Shown here: piece after piece, positions 45,260-52,972 of the stretch
Layout: each line of letters starts with the position of its first letter
Numbering within the stretch: the stretch's first letter is position 1
From: Oscillospiraceae bacterium
GTDB lineage: Bacteria > Bacillota > Clostridia > Oscillospirales > Acutalibacteraceae
Length of the DNA: 52,972 nucleotides
Direction of reading: 5' to 3'
Assembly (NCBI GenBank): GCA_015065685.1
Contig: SVPU01000010.1
Span: forward strand, 1 to 52,972
Made by a program: the position numbers and the translations under genes
Notes under the pieces: generated by a model
Told to the model about the DNA's origin: nothing
What the model saw: the letters and a program-made list of their open reading frames with translations, nothing else
Database searches by the model: none

Positions 45260-45281
45260 CTTATCCCTTCCTTTCTTTTTA

Positions 45282-46874
45282 TTAATCAGTACTGAAGTCC
45301 TCTAAAATAAGACCTTCATTGCGCTCAAGCGCCCAATTTATATTCCATTCACTCGTGAAAATTAGCAAATCGTTACCTTTAAAATCCTGCACCCACTTAG
45401 TATCGGATGTGAGATTTAGTTTTTTGATATCAATGTTTTTGTTTTTAACCCAACGAATAAATTGATAAGAGAGATTGTTGCGTGTTACATCAACGTTGTA
45501 TTCATTTTTAAGGCGATATTCCAGCACTTCAAACTGAAGCACACCGACAACGCCCACAATAACCCTTTCCATACCTGTGTTAGGCTCGTGGAAAATCTGA
45601 ATTGCACCTTCCTGTGCTATCTGCTCAACACCCTTAACGAACTGTTTACGCTTTAAGCTGTCAGTTTGTTCAATCATTGCGAAGTGTTCGGGCGCAAAGG
45701 TTGGGATACCCTCAAACAGAATTTTCTTTTTGGGTGAACAAACTGTATCGCCAATAGAATAAATACCGGGGTCGAACACACCGATAATATCGCCCGCATA
45801 GGCTTCGTTTATAATCTGGCGCTCTTCGGCCATCATTTGCTGCGGCTGAGATAGGCGAACGGGTTTTCCTGCCTGAACATGAAAATAATCTGCTCCGCGT
45901 TCAAATTTACCCGAGCAAATTCTGAAGAATGTGATTCGGTCGCGGTGGTTTTTATTCATATTAGCCTGAATTTTGAACGCAAAGGCTGAAAATTCTTCAT
46001 CAAACGGGTCAACAACTGTATCCCCCGAAACACGAGGCAGTGGGGAGGTTGTCATCTTAAGGAAATTTTCCAAAAATTGCTCAACACCAAAGTTTGTAAG
46101 CGCTGAGCCAAAGAAAACAGGGGAGAGCTCTCCGCAACGAACTTTTTCGAGGTCGAATTCAAAGCTTGCACCATCCAAGAGCTCAATCTGGTCAACGAGC
46201 TCTGCGCGTTGATATTCGCCTATAAGCTCATCAAGCTTTGCAATGTCGGTTATATCACAAGGTGTGGGCTTGATTTTATTTTGACCCTTGTGCAGATCGC
46301 TAAAGGATAAAATCTCGCGCTTGTCGCGGTCGAAAACACCTTTAAAGCTAACACCGCAGCCAATCGGCCAGTTAACAGGGTAGGTTCCTATTCCGAATTC
46401 CTTTTCAAGCTCGTCTAAAAGCTCAAACGGGTCGCGTGCTTCGCGGTCAAGCTTATTGATAAATGTGAAAATCGGAATATGCCTTCTCGCACAAACCTTA
46501 AAAAGCTTTCTGGTTTGCGCTTCAATGCCTTTAGCGGCATCAATAACCATAACAACACTATCTGCCGCCATAAGTGTGCGGTAAGTGTCCTCCGAGAAAT
46601 CCTGGTGTCCGGGTGTGTCAAGAATATTTATACAGTATCCGTCATATTCAAATTGCATAACCGAAGAGGTAATAGAAATACCTCTTTGTTTTTCAAGCTC
46701 CATCCAGTCGCTCACAGCGTGTTTTGCGGTGGCTTTTCCCTTAACCGAGCCCGCGGTTTGAATTGCACCGCCATAAAGCAAGAATTTTTCTGTTAATGTG
46801 GTTTTACCTGCGTCAGGGTGAGAGATTATAGCAAAAGTTCTTCTTCTTTCAATCTCGTGCTTCAAATTTGCCAC
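45282..46874 (-). CDS. prfC: Peptide chain release factor 3
   Basis: 530 residues. GTPase motifs: AIISHPDAGKTTLTEKF (G1), RGISITSSVMQF (G2), NILDTPGHQDFSEDTYR (G3) and TFINKLDREARD (G4). The domain II and RF3 C-terminal region include QIFHEPNTGMERVIVGVVGVLQFEV. RF3 recycles RF1/RF2 after peptide release. The GTG start follows AAAGGAG by about nine bases. It is followed on the same strand by two solute-binding protein genes, an unexpected neighbour pairing. Confidence 0.95.
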   Translation of the reverse strand: MANLKHEIERRRTFAIISHPDAGKTTLTEKFLLYGGAIQTAGSVKGKATAKHAVSDWMELEKQRGISITSSVMQFEYDGYCINILDTPGHQDFSEDTYRTLMAADSVVMVIDAAKGIEAQTRKLFKVCARRHIPIFTFINKLDREARDPFELLDELEKEFGIGTYPVNWPIGCGVSFKGVFDRDKREILSFSDLHKGQNKIKPTPCDITDIAKLDELIGEYQRAELVDQIELLDGASFEFDLEKVRCGELSPVFFGSALTNFGVEQFLENFLKMTTSPLPRVSGDTVVDPFDEEFSAFAFKIQANMNKNHRDRITFFRICSGKFERGADYFHVQAGKPVRLSQPQQMMAEERQIINEAYAGDIIGVFDPGIYSIGDTVCSPKKKILFEGIPTFAPEHFAMIEQTDSLKRKQFVKGVEQIAQEGAIQIFHEPNTGMERVIVGVVGVLQFEVLEYRLKNEYNVDVTRNNLSYQFIRWVKNKNIDIKKLNLTSDTKWVQDFKGNDLLIFTSEWNINWALERNEGLILEDFSTD

Positions 46875-46925
46875 GAATAGTTTCTCCTTTGTAAAAAAAT
46901 CACCAATTATTTTACCATAACTTAA

Positions 46926-47582
46926 TCAGTTTATCAAGGCTTCGGTTTTAAGTTTTTGTAGAATTTCAGTTTCACTTAGTTCTTCAATATCAAGGCTAGT
47001 CGCATTTGAACAAACCGAAACAATAAAGTCCTTGCGAATAAAGGTTTTAATATCTTTTGAAATTTCCTCACTTGTTACATCGAAAGAGTTAAGAGGAACG
47101 GTTATTCCCGTGCCGCTTTTCTTCAAAAATGCTTCTTTTTTAGTCCAAATTTCAAAAAAACGCTTATTTTTGTTAAACACAGAACAGTTTATATAGTCTA
47201 TCTCCGCTTTTGCAAAATAGCGGTTTGCAATTTTTGTGTTGCACTTGCGAAGCTTTTCTATATCAATTCCGATTTCGTTATTCGAAAACGCCACCGCAAT
47301 CATATCTTTTGAGTGTGAAATGTTAAATTTAAGCTCACTCGCATTTTCAAAATATGGTTTTCCGTTTTCTGTTTTTGATAATTTGAGCTGTGTGGCTTTT
47401 TTGGATGTAAATTCCGCGCCGAAAAGAAGTGCAACTAACCTTGCTAAACAAGAAGAATAAAAGTTCGCAAAAGCCTTGCTGTTTTGTCCTTTGGGCTCTT
47501 TTAGGTTTAGAAGGTTTATTGCACATTTTAAAATTTCTTTATTAGCATGAGGATTTACTTTTAAAAAATAAATTTTGTTCAT
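46926..47582 (-). CDS. 4'-phosphopantetheinyl transferase superfamily protein (Sfp-like)
   Basis: 218 residues. KFNISHSKDMIAVAFSNNEIGIDIEKL contains the Mg2+-binding GIDIE motif, and FFEIWTKKEAFLKKSGTGI the WxxKEA signature. It moves phosphopantetheine from CoA to a carrier-protein serine. Sfp-like members act on peptide or polyketide synthetases or on acyl carrier protein; no such synthetase is in the window. The start ATG follows TTAGGAG. It is about 50 bases before prfC. Confidence 0.9.
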   Translation of the reverse strand: MNKIYFLKVNPHANKEILKCAINLLNLKEPKGQNSKAFANFYSSCLARLVALLFGAEFTSKKATQLKLSKTENGKPYFENASELKFNISHSKDMIAVAFSNNEIGIDIEKLRKCNTKIANRYFAKAEIDYINCSVFNKNKRFFEIWTKKEAFLKKSGTGITVPLNSFDVTSEEISKDIKTFIRKDFIVSVCSNATSLDIEELSETEILQKLKTEALIN

Positions 47583-47652
47583 TTTTTCTCCTAATGTTTT
47601 TTTAAATAATACACCATTTTAATAATATTTTCAATAAATATGGCCTATTTAT

Positions 47653-47681
47653 TTGACAAAAGCTGTAATTTGTTGTAATAT
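47653..47681 (+). promoter_or_regulatory. Sigma-A promoter of the CBS-domain membrane protein pair
   Basis: A perfect TTGACA (47653-47658) and TAATAT (47676-47681) are 17 bp apart. Confidence 0.7.
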
Positions 47682-47728
47682 TGGTTTAAATACCATGGCG
47701 AAATTTTTTTGAATTAGGAGATGGTTCT

Positions 47729-48742
47729 GTGGACGACAGTCCTGCGGGGAGTATAATACTCTTCGTGCTGCTAATGTTTGGCAGCGCTTATTTTTCAGGT
47801 ACCGAAATTTCTTTGGCTTCGGTTAACCGAATTCATATGATGAGCAAGGCTTCAAAGGGTGTCAAGAGTGCCGAAAGGGTTTTAAAAATACTTGATAATT
47901 TTGATGAAGCTCTATCGGTTTTGCTTATTGGCAACAATATTGTGAATATCGGCTGTGCAACTCTCGCAACGGTTATAGCAACAGAAATTTGGGGTACCAA
48001 AGCGGTTACTTTTTCAACCGTGCTCACAACAATCGTGATTTTCCTTTTCGGTGAAATGCTTCCTAAAAGCTTTGCACATTCTTGTAATGAGCACTTTGCT
48101 GAGGCGGTTTCGGGCTCATTGCTTGTTTTAATGAAGCTGCTTAAACCTTTTTCTGCTTTATTCACGGCACTTTCGGGCTTGGTTTCACGCCCCTTTAAAA
48201 AGCACACGGAAAATCAGGTAACTATCACCGATGATGAACTCAGTGAAATTGTTGAAAATATTTCTGAGGAAGACGGGTTTGATGAAGAAACGGGAAAACT
48301 CGTTAAATCTGCGCTTCAGTTTTCAAATTCCAAAGCGGGCGAGATTATGGTGCCTTGGGATGAGGTCAAGAAAATATCAACAGTTCTCAAAGCCCCTGAA
48401 ATTTTGAAAATTGTTAAAGATTCTGTTCATTCAAGAATGCCCGTTGTTGACCGCAAGGGAAATTTAAAGGGAATTTTGCAGATTAGAAAATTCCTCAAGG
48501 CATATTTAAAATCTAAACATAGCATCGTTCTTGCCAGCGTGGTTGATTATCCATATTATGTTGATGCAGATGAGCCTATTGATGAGGTGCTAACAGAGCT
48601 TAGTAACCATCGCAGAAATCTTGCAATTGTGCGCGGGGAAAACGGCGAAATTGTCGGTATTCTCACAGTTGAAGATATCTTGGAAGAATTAGTTGGCGAG
48701 ATTTACGATGAAGATGACAGGGGAGGAAACGAAGATGAATGA
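47729..48742 (+). CDS. Hemolysin/CorC-like membrane protein: DUF21 (CNNM) and CBS domains
   Basis: 337 residues. An N-terminal DUF21/CNNM membrane domain (SAYFSGTEISLASVNRIHMMSK, then VLLIGNNIVNIGCATLATVI, LFGEMLPKSFAHS) is followed by two CBS repeats (EIMVPWDEVKKIS and ASVVDYPYYVDADEPI). It ends after the second CBS domain at DILEELVGEIYDEDD, so it lacks the C-terminal CorC_HlyC domain of its neighbour. The family is linked to Mg2+/Co2+ handling. The start is GTG after TAGGAGATGG. Overlaps the next gene by eight bases. Confidence 0.88.
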   Translation: MDDSPAGSIILFVLLMFGSAYFSGTEISLASVNRIHMMSKASKGVKSAERVLKILDNFDEALSVLLIGNNIVNIGCATLATVIATEIWGTKAVTFSTVLTTIVIFLFGEMLPKSFAHSCNEHFAEAVSGSLLVLMKLLKPFSALFTALSGLVSRPFKKHTENQVTITDDELSEIVENISEEDGFDEETGKLVKSALQFSNSKAGEIMVPWDEVKKISTVLKAPEILKIVKDSVHSRMPVVDRKGNLKGILQIRKFLKAYLKSKHSIVLASVVDYPYYVDADEPIDEVLTELSNHRRNLAIVRGENGEIVGILTVEDILEELVGEIYDEDDRGGNEDE

Positions 48743-50000
48743 TTCCTTCCGTTATATAGCTATTGTTATTTTAATTTTGGTTTCGGCTTTCTTTTCCGCA
48801 ACCGAAATAGCCTATGCTAGTGTTAATCCTGCAAGGCTTAAATCAAGGCGGCAGCAAAAAGATGACCTTGCCCTTTCGCTTGCAAGCCGAATCGTTGATG
48901 ATTATAATAACACTTTGGGCGCAATTCTTATCGGCAATAACCTTGCTAACACGGCATCTTCTGCTATTGCCACACTTATTGTTATCGATTTGTTCGGCGA
49001 AAATTATGTGTGGTTAGCAACTGTTTCGATGACAGTGTTGGTTTTAACCTTCGGTGAAATTATTCCAAAGGTTTTGGCTAAACAGATGGCCGAGCAGTTC
49101 TGTTATATCACTGCAATTCCGATTTATGCATTGTCGGTAATTTTAAAGCCTGTAACATGGATTATTATGGGCATTGTTAAATTCGGTTCACTTTTCTGGA
49201 AGGAGAGCATATCGGATAGTGATTCGGTTTCTGAGGATGATTTTGAAAATATAATTGAAATCGTTGAAGATGAGGGCGTGCTTGATGAAGAACAGTGCGA
49301 CCTTTTGCAGAATGCTCTTGAATTTGATGAAGTTTTGGCTTACGAGATTATCACACCCCGTGTTGATATGGAAGCGCTTGATATCAGAGACCCTTATGAA
49401 GTTAATATTCGCAAAATTGATGAAGCGACCTATTCGAGACTTCCCATTTTTGAGGACACACCCGATAACATAATCGGCATACTCCACCTAAATCATTTTT
49501 ATAAAGCCTTTGTTGAAAAGGAAAAGGTGAGTATCAGAGAGCTTATGCTGCCAGTAACCTTTGTTCATAAAACAATGCCGCTTCCCGATGTTTTGGAAAA
49601 GATGAAGGAAAGCAAAACCCATATGGTTGTTGTTTTGGATGAATATGGCGGCACAATGGGAATTCTCACAATGGAAGATGTTCTTGAACAACTGGTTGGT
49701 GAGATTTTCGATGAAACCGATGAAATCGAAAGAGAGTTTGTTTGTATTGATGATACTCATTTCGAAGCCGATGGGGACATGCGTGTTTATGATTTCTTTG
49801 ATGAATTTGATATTGATATAGAGGATGAAGAAACCCTTGAGGGAGACACTGCAACCATTGGAGGTTGGGTGGTTTCTATGCTTGATGGCAGCTCCGAAGA
49901 GGGAGATTCCTTTGTTTTTGAAAATCTTCGTATAACCGTTAAACAGTCTGACGGTGTGCGTATCGAAAAGATTTTAGTTGAGGAAATCGAAGAAGAATAA
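48735..50000 (+). CDS. Hemolysin/CorC-like membrane protein with CorC_HlyC domain
   Basis: 421 residues with the same order as the gene upstream plus a full-length C-terminus. DUF21 (SAFFSATEIAYASVNPARLKSR, ILIGNNLANTASSAI, LTFGEIIPKVLAKQ), a CBS pair (YEIITPRVDMEALDIRD, MLPVTFVHKTMPLPDVLEKM), then the CorC_HlyC domain (DTHFEADGDMRVYDFFDEF). The ATG at 48735 lies eight bases after GGGGAGG and inside the preceding gene's stop. The two look like a tandem duplication in one operon and may form a heteromer. Confidence 0.9.
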   Translation: MNDSFRYIAIVILILVSAFFSATEIAYASVNPARLKSRRQQKDDLALSLASRIVDDYNNTLGAILIGNNLANTASSAIATLIVIDLFGENYVWLATVSMTVLVLTFGEIIPKVLAKQMAEQFCYITAIPIYALSVILKPVTWIIMGIVKFGSLFWKESISDSDSVSEDDFENIIEIVEDEGVLDEEQCDLLQNALEFDEVLAYEIITPRVDMEALDIRDPYEVNIRKIDEATYSRLPIFEDTPDNIIGILHLNHFYKAFVEKEKVSIRELMLPVTFVHKTMPLPDVLEKMKESKTHMVVVLDEYGGTMGILTMEDVLEQLVGEIFDETDEIEREFVCIDDTHFEADGDMRVYDFFDEFDIDIEDEETLEGDTATIGGWVVSMLDGSSEEGDSFVFENLRITVKQSDGVRIEKILVEEIEEE

Positions 50001-50006
50001 AATAAA

Positions 50007-50038
50007 AATAACCGACTCGATTTTGTCGGTTATTTTTT
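50007..50038 (+). terminator. Terminator after the CBS membrane protein pair
   Basis: AATAACCGA (50007-50015) pairs with TCGGTTATT (50026-50034), followed by a T run. Confidence 0.85.
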
Positions 50039-50366
50039 ATGTTAAAATGTAAATTAATGCAAACAAAAGCATTTTATCGTTGCTGTCGCTTATAAGCAAA
50101 AGCAACAGTCCAATAATCAACGCGGTATCACCATCTATGTTAAGCTGCTCTAAAAAAGAGGAGCCCAAACCTTTATTATGTGTGGATTTATTTTCTAAAG
50201 TGGCAGTTTTTTCCTTATTTTCCGCTTTTAAAGGGTTTTGGGCGTTGTTTTGCTTACACGCTTGTGCGTGTGGTTGGTTGGGCCGTTTGGCATTTGCACG
50301 CGCGTTCATTTCTTTCATATGCTCAATATGTGTTCTTTGTTGATTTAGAAAATCGTTATTAGTCAT
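50037..50366 (-). CDS. Small C-tail-anchored protein of unknown function
   Basis: 109 residues. The first ~65 are polar and rich in Asn, Lys, Gln and His (RTHIEHMKEMNARANAK), then LGSSFLEQLNIDGDTALIIG leads into a hydrophobic C-terminal stretch (LLLLLISDSNDKMLLFALIYI). Last of three short minus-strand genes. I do not recognise the family; the tail suggests membrane association. Confidence 0.6.
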   Translation of the reverse strand: MTNNDFLNQQRTHIEHMKEMNARANAKRPNQPHAQACKQNNAQNPLKAENKEKTATLENKSTHNKGLGSSFLEQLNIDGDTALIIGLLLLLISDSNDKMLLFALIYILT

Positions 50367-50378
50367 AATAAGGCCTCT

Positions 50379-50726
50379 TTAAAAGTTTAATATTCCGCTA
50401 TCCTTGATAAGAGGCAGAATTTCGATCACCTTTAAAATTTTAATTGCGGTGTCAACCTTTTCTTGCCGCGGCTCACTTAAATGCGGCTTTAGGGCAGAAA
50501 GCAAATTTGTGCGCGGATTTTCTCTCGAATTTTTAAGGCGGTTTATAATTGAAATTAAAGAGCCTATATCTATGTTTCCAAAAGCATCGGAAAAATTGGT
50601 GTTAGGGTTTGCGTTTTCTTCTGATTTTGGTTGCTCGCCAAGTAAATTTTCTGCCATTTTGCGCATTCTTTCCATACTTTCGGGGTCATTTAAAAGCTCT
50701 GATAGTTTACTGCTTAAATCATCCAT
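50379..50726 (-). CDS. Small helical protein of unknown function
   Basis: 115 residues, mostly helical: MDDLSSKLSELLNDPESMER at the start, a low-complexity linker (SEENANPNTNFSD), NIDIGSLISIINRLKNSRENPR, then RTNLLSALKPHLSEPRQEKVD and a hydrophobic end. Its ATG overlaps the stop of the preceding 70-residue gene by eight bases, so the two are coupled. Function unknown. Confidence 0.65.
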   Translation of the reverse strand: MDDLSSKLSELLNDPESMERMRKMAENLLGEQPKSEENANPNTNFSDAFGNIDIGSLISIINRLKNSRENPRTNLLSALKPHLSEPRQEKVDTAIKILKVIEILPLIKDSGILNF

Positions 50727-50931
50727 TTTTTCCTCCGAGCATTTTAAGTATTAGCATAGCCTCGGGGCTCGAAAGAATGGAATTGAGGGCATTTTTATCC
50801 TTTAGAATTTCATTGATTTTTTGCTTGTCATCATTAGAGAGGCTATCTAATAATTTATCGGTGTTGCCGTTTTGTGCAGCCTTAATGGCTTCGGGACTTA
50901 TATTTGCATTGCCGAAAAGTTTTTTATCCAT
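50719..50931 (-). CDS. Small helical protein of unknown function, first of a three-gene set
   Basis: 70 residues: MDKKLFGNANISPEAIKAA, KLLDSLSNDDKQKINEILKD and SSPEAMLILKMLGGKNG. It shares a 'helix of short polar/hydrophobic turns, then -LLGG or -MLGG' character with the next gene (SPEAM versus DPESM), so the two may be distant paralogues. Function unknown. Confidence 0.6.
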   Translation of the reverse strand: MDKKLFGNANISPEAIKAAQNGNTDKLLDSLSNDDKQKINEILKDKNALNSILSSPEAMLILKMLGGKNG

Positions 50932-51009
50932 AAAAATTCCCCCAAAATAAAAGAGTCAGTGTTATATAATATGTAGGTTTAGTATTTTGTAGAATAAGGT
51001 GGCTTTAAA

Positions 51010-51483
51010 ATGAGAATTTTGGTTTTATCCGATTCGCACGGCAGAACAAATGTGATAGACAAGATTTTATCCGAACAACCCGAAACGGAATATGTTTTCT
51101 TTTTGGGCGACAAAACCTCTGATATTGAGGATTTTGAATTCATTTACCCGCAAAAGCAATTTTTTGTTGTTTGTGGCAACTGTGATTATTGTTCATCTTA
51201 TCCCTCGGTTTCTGTTGCAAATGTTTGCGGTAAAAGAATTCTTTTCACCCACGGGCATAATTTTTCGGTTAAATACGGAACACAAAGGTTACTTGCCGCG
51301 GCAAAGGAAAATAATTATGATATCGTGCTTTTTGGGCACACTCATATCCCAACAACATTATATGAAGACGGGGTGTATTTGGTGAATCCCGGGTCTTGCG
51401 GGAACTCTAGAGAGGGTGCTCCTTCGTATGCGGTAATAGATATAACCGATTCGGGAGTTATGCCAATAATTATCAGAATATAA
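51010..51483 (+). CDS. YfcE/MJ0936-type metallophosphoesterase
   Basis: 157 residues. The calcineurin-like motifs are in order: LVLSDSHGRTNVID (first metal site), FFLGDKTSDIEDFE (GD-x), VVCGNCDYC (GNCD, the N-H/D pair), ILFTHGHNFSV and FGHTHIP (the last histidines). The family hydrolyses phosphodiesters or phosphomonoesters with divalent metals; the natural substrate is unknown. It stands alone between convergent units and has its own terminator. Confidence 0.9.
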   Translation: MRILVLSDSHGRTNVIDKILSEQPETEYVFFLGDKTSDIEDFEFIYPQKQFFVVCGNCDYCSSYPSVSVANVCGKRILFTHGHNFSVKYGTQRLLAAAKENNYDIVLFGHTHIPTTLYEDGVYLVNPGSCGNSREGAPSYAVIDITDSGVMPIIIRI

Positions 51484-51510
51484 AGGTCGGACATATTGTC
51501 CGGCCTTTTT
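51483..51510 (+). terminator. Terminator of the phosphoesterase gene
   Basis: GGTCGGACA and TGTCCGGCC (one G-U pair) form a stem at about 51485-51505, followed by TTTTTT. Confidence 0.85.
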
Positions 51511-51590
51511 TGTCGGCGTATGGCAACCTTTTACTGAATAATATTAAATGGGGTGTTGGTAATAACCTTATTTTATATTAGGAGGTAATT

Positions 51591-52601
51591 ATGTTTAAAA
51601 TAGCACTTAATGCGGGCCACGGGTTATATACGGCGGGAAAACGCTGCCTTAAATCCATTGACCCGAATGAAACGAGAGAATGGTCATTAAATAGCAGAAT
51701 TTGCAGAAAAATTGAGGAGAAACTTGCGCGTTACACGGGGTATGAGCTTATCCGCCTTGATGATATAAGCGGCGAAACCGATGTTGCGCTTAAAAAGAGA
51801 ACCGACAAGGCAAACGAATTCGGTGCACAGTTTTATTTGTCCATTCATCACAATGCGGGTATAAAAGGCGGTGAGGGTGGTGGTGTTATCGCCATTGTTT
51901 ATCCAAGGGTTGATAACACCACTCTCGAATGGCAAAAAGAGCTTTATACTGCCGTGATAGAACAAACAGGGCTTAAGGGTAATCGTTCTGTGCCGCTTAG
52001 TAAACAAGATTTGCACGAATTAAGAGAAAGCAATATGCCCGCGGTGATTTTAGAATGCGGATTTATGGATTCACGAATTGATACACCGATTATCTTAACT
52101 GAAAATTTTGCAGATAGTGTTGCGGAAGCGTGTGTAAGCGTTTTGGTAAAAAGGGGAGGGCTCACCCTTAAAAAAAGCGGAAATGAAGCAACCACTCCCA
52201 AAAATGATGTTATATATCAGGTTTGGGAAGATGTTGGAAACCGTTGGCTCCCTAATGTTAAAAACCTTGAAGATTATGCGGGAATTTTCGGCCGAGATGT
52301 TTGCTGTGTGTTTGCCAATTTAACAAGAGGAAATATAATTTATAAAGTTCACACAAAAGGCGGCAGATGGTTACCCGAAGTTAGAAACCGCGAGGATTAT
52401 GCGGGTATTTTCAACCGACCCATTGATGCAGTAATGATGAAAACCGATACGGGTGAAAAGCTCAGCTATGCAGTTCATTTAAGACGGCAAAAAAGGTGGT
52501 TGCCCTTTGTTGATGGCTATAGCGAGCTTAATAGCAATAACGGTTATGCGGGAATTATAGGTCAAGAAATCGATGCAATTAAAATTTATTTTAAGGAGTA
52601 A
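51591..52601 (+). CDS. N-acetylmuramoyl-L-alanine amidase (Amidase_3) with C-terminal repeats
   Basis: 336 residues. The amidase domain (1-190) has the zinc-site LNAGHGLYTAGKRC, YLSIHHNAGIKGGEGGG and the catalytic Glu in VILECGFMDS. From about residue 205 three ~45-residue repeats follow: VWEDVGNRWLPNVKNLEDYAGIF, VHTKGGRWLPEVRNREDYAG and VHLRRQKRWLPFVDGY with NGYAGIIGQEIDAIKI. The pattern V-x-GRWLP-x-V to YAGI resembles the clostridial hydrophobic W (ChW) wall-binding repeat. No signal peptide is seen, as in phage endolysins, and a holin gene follows after three bases. The start follows TTAGGAGGT. Confidence 0.9.
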   Translation: MFKIALNAGHGLYTAGKRCLKSIDPNETREWSLNSRICRKIEEKLARYTGYELIRLDDISGETDVALKKRTDKANEFGAQFYLSIHHNAGIKGGEGGGVIAIVYPRVDNTTLEWQKELYTAVIEQTGLKGNRSVPLSKQDLHELRESNMPAVILECGFMDSRIDTPIILTENFADSVAEACVSVLVKRGGLTLKKSGNEATTPKNDVIYQVWEDVGNRWLPNVKNLEDYAGIFGRDVCCVFANLTRGNIIYKVHTKGGRWLPEVRNREDYAGIFNRPIDAVMMKTDTGEKLSYAVHLRRQKRWLPFVDGYSELNSNNGYAGIIGQEIDAIKIYFKE

Positions 52602-52604
52602 AAA

Positions 52605-52808
52605 ATGAACAAAGAAAAAATCTTAAAATGGCTTAAAGCGGCGGCAATAAGAGCGGTTAAAACAATAGCGCAAACCGCCGCTGCAACAATAGGCACAGCG
52701 GCAATACTTAGCTCTGTTGATTGGAAACTTGTGATATCCGCTTCGCTGTTAGCGGGTTTATTATCGCTTTTAACATCTGTAGGCGGTCTGCCTGAAATTA
52801 AAGAATAA
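52605..52808 (+). CDS. Phage holin, r1t-like family
   Basis: 67 residues. A basic start (NKEKILKWLKAAAIRAVKTI) leads into a first hydrophobic helix (AQTAAATIGTAAILSSVDW) and a second (LVISASLLAGLLSLLTSVGGL). This matches the r1t-type holin of phage lysis cassettes, which opens the membrane for the endolysin. It is three bases after the amidase gene and has its own ATG after AAGGAG. No other phage gene is in the window. Confidence 0.82.
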   Translation: MNKEKILKWLKAAAIRAVKTIAQTAAATIGTAAILSSVDWKLVISASLLAGLLSLLTSVGGLPEIKE

Positions 52809-52815
52809 AAAAAGA

Positions 52816-52846
52816 CCTCAATACACAAATTGTATTGAGGTTTTCA
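52816..52846 (+). terminator. Terminator after the amidase-holin pair
   Basis: ACCTCAATACA (52816-52826) pairs with TGTATTGAGGT (52832-52842), followed by TTTT. Confidence 0.85.
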
Positions 52847-52859
52847 TTGGTGTCTTTAG

Positions 52860-52972
52860 ACGTGGAAATAAACCCCCAGTTCTACTGGGGGAATATAAAA
52901 AGAGTAGGGCTACAATAAAAAGTGGCGAGGCGAGTGCCAAGCCACAAAGAAATATTGGAAAGAATTAAACCT
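52860..52972 (+). mobile_element. Possible left end of an IS200/IS605-type element (truncated by window)
   Basis: CCCCCAGT (52873-52880) pairs with ACTGGGGG (52884-52891) with a TCT loop, an 8-bp perfect hairpin of the sort found near IS200/IS605 ends. It is followed by a second hairpin (GTGGC/GCCAC near 52922-52945) and an A-rich stretch without a gene. The transposase would lie beyond the window. I recall similar leaders in gut Clostridia but cannot confirm it. Confidence 0.4.

Overview
The window looks like a chromosomal segment of a low-to-moderate GC, anaerobic, endospore-forming member of the Clostridia (an Oscillospiraceae/Ruminococcaceae-like gut or rumen Firmicute). The grounds are AGGAGG-type ribosome sites, T-box leaders, ferredoxin-dependent 2-oxoacid chemistry, and sporulation genes (a spoIIID fragment, a SipL-like SPOCS-LysM protein, YtvI). 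The placement is an inference from gene content. No rRNA, tRNA or CRISPR array was recognised.

Layout. (1) 1-1674: the 3' end of a recombinase-like reading frame runs into the C-terminal part of the sporulation regulator SpoIIID, whose N-terminal half is absent here. This looks like one edge of an element inserted in spoIIID. A MATE exporter follows. (2) 1757-11417: two tandem units, each a consensus promoter, a T-box leader and a gene for an HTH-cupin-acyl-CoA ligase. The second unit continues into a P-loop ATPase, a four-subunit 2-oxoacid:ferredoxin oxidoreductase and a branched-chain aminotransferase. The T-box specifier codons read as ATC (Ile) and GTA (Val). Together this suggests an amino-acid-starvation-controlled route that builds Ile and Val from branched short-chain fatty acids by reductive carboxylation. 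The first ligase copy carries an apparent one-base frameshift. (3) 11416-12350: small genes (a Cys-rich protein and two ribbon-helix-helix proteins) and a hairpin-rich stretch that may be a mobile-element remnant. (4) 12351-18169, minus strand: a SipL-like spore coat protein and a MarR-controlled heterodimeric ABC exporter. (5) 18213-22726, minus strand: enolase; then homoserine dehydrogenase, aspartate kinase and a DUF4364-like protein. (6) 22794-32070, plus strand: YtvI, a DUF3343/cysteine desulfurase pair behind a structured leader, CdaA-CdaR, RecD2, ComFC and an MreB-type actin.

(7) 32113-41560: a nine-gene operon for phenylalanine and tyrosine synthesis (aminotransferase, pheA, aroB, aroC, an aroE-aroK fusion, aroQ, aroA, tyrA, DAHP synthase). 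It is preceded by a promoter, a 22-codon leader peptide extremely rich in Phe and Tyr, and a terminator: the layout of ribosome-mediated attenuation. (8) 41579-47582, minus strand: a phosphopantetheinyl transferase, release factor 3 and two solute-binding proteins without permeases. (9) 47653-50931: two CBS-domain membrane proteins and three small conserved-type proteins. (10) 51010-52972: a phosphoesterase, an amidase-holin pair resembling a phage lysis cassette, and a hairpin that may be the end of an IS200/IS605-type element.

The most noteworthy points are the interrupted spoIIID, the duplicated T-box/ligase units with different specifier codons, and the Phe/Tyr leader peptide before the aromatic operon.
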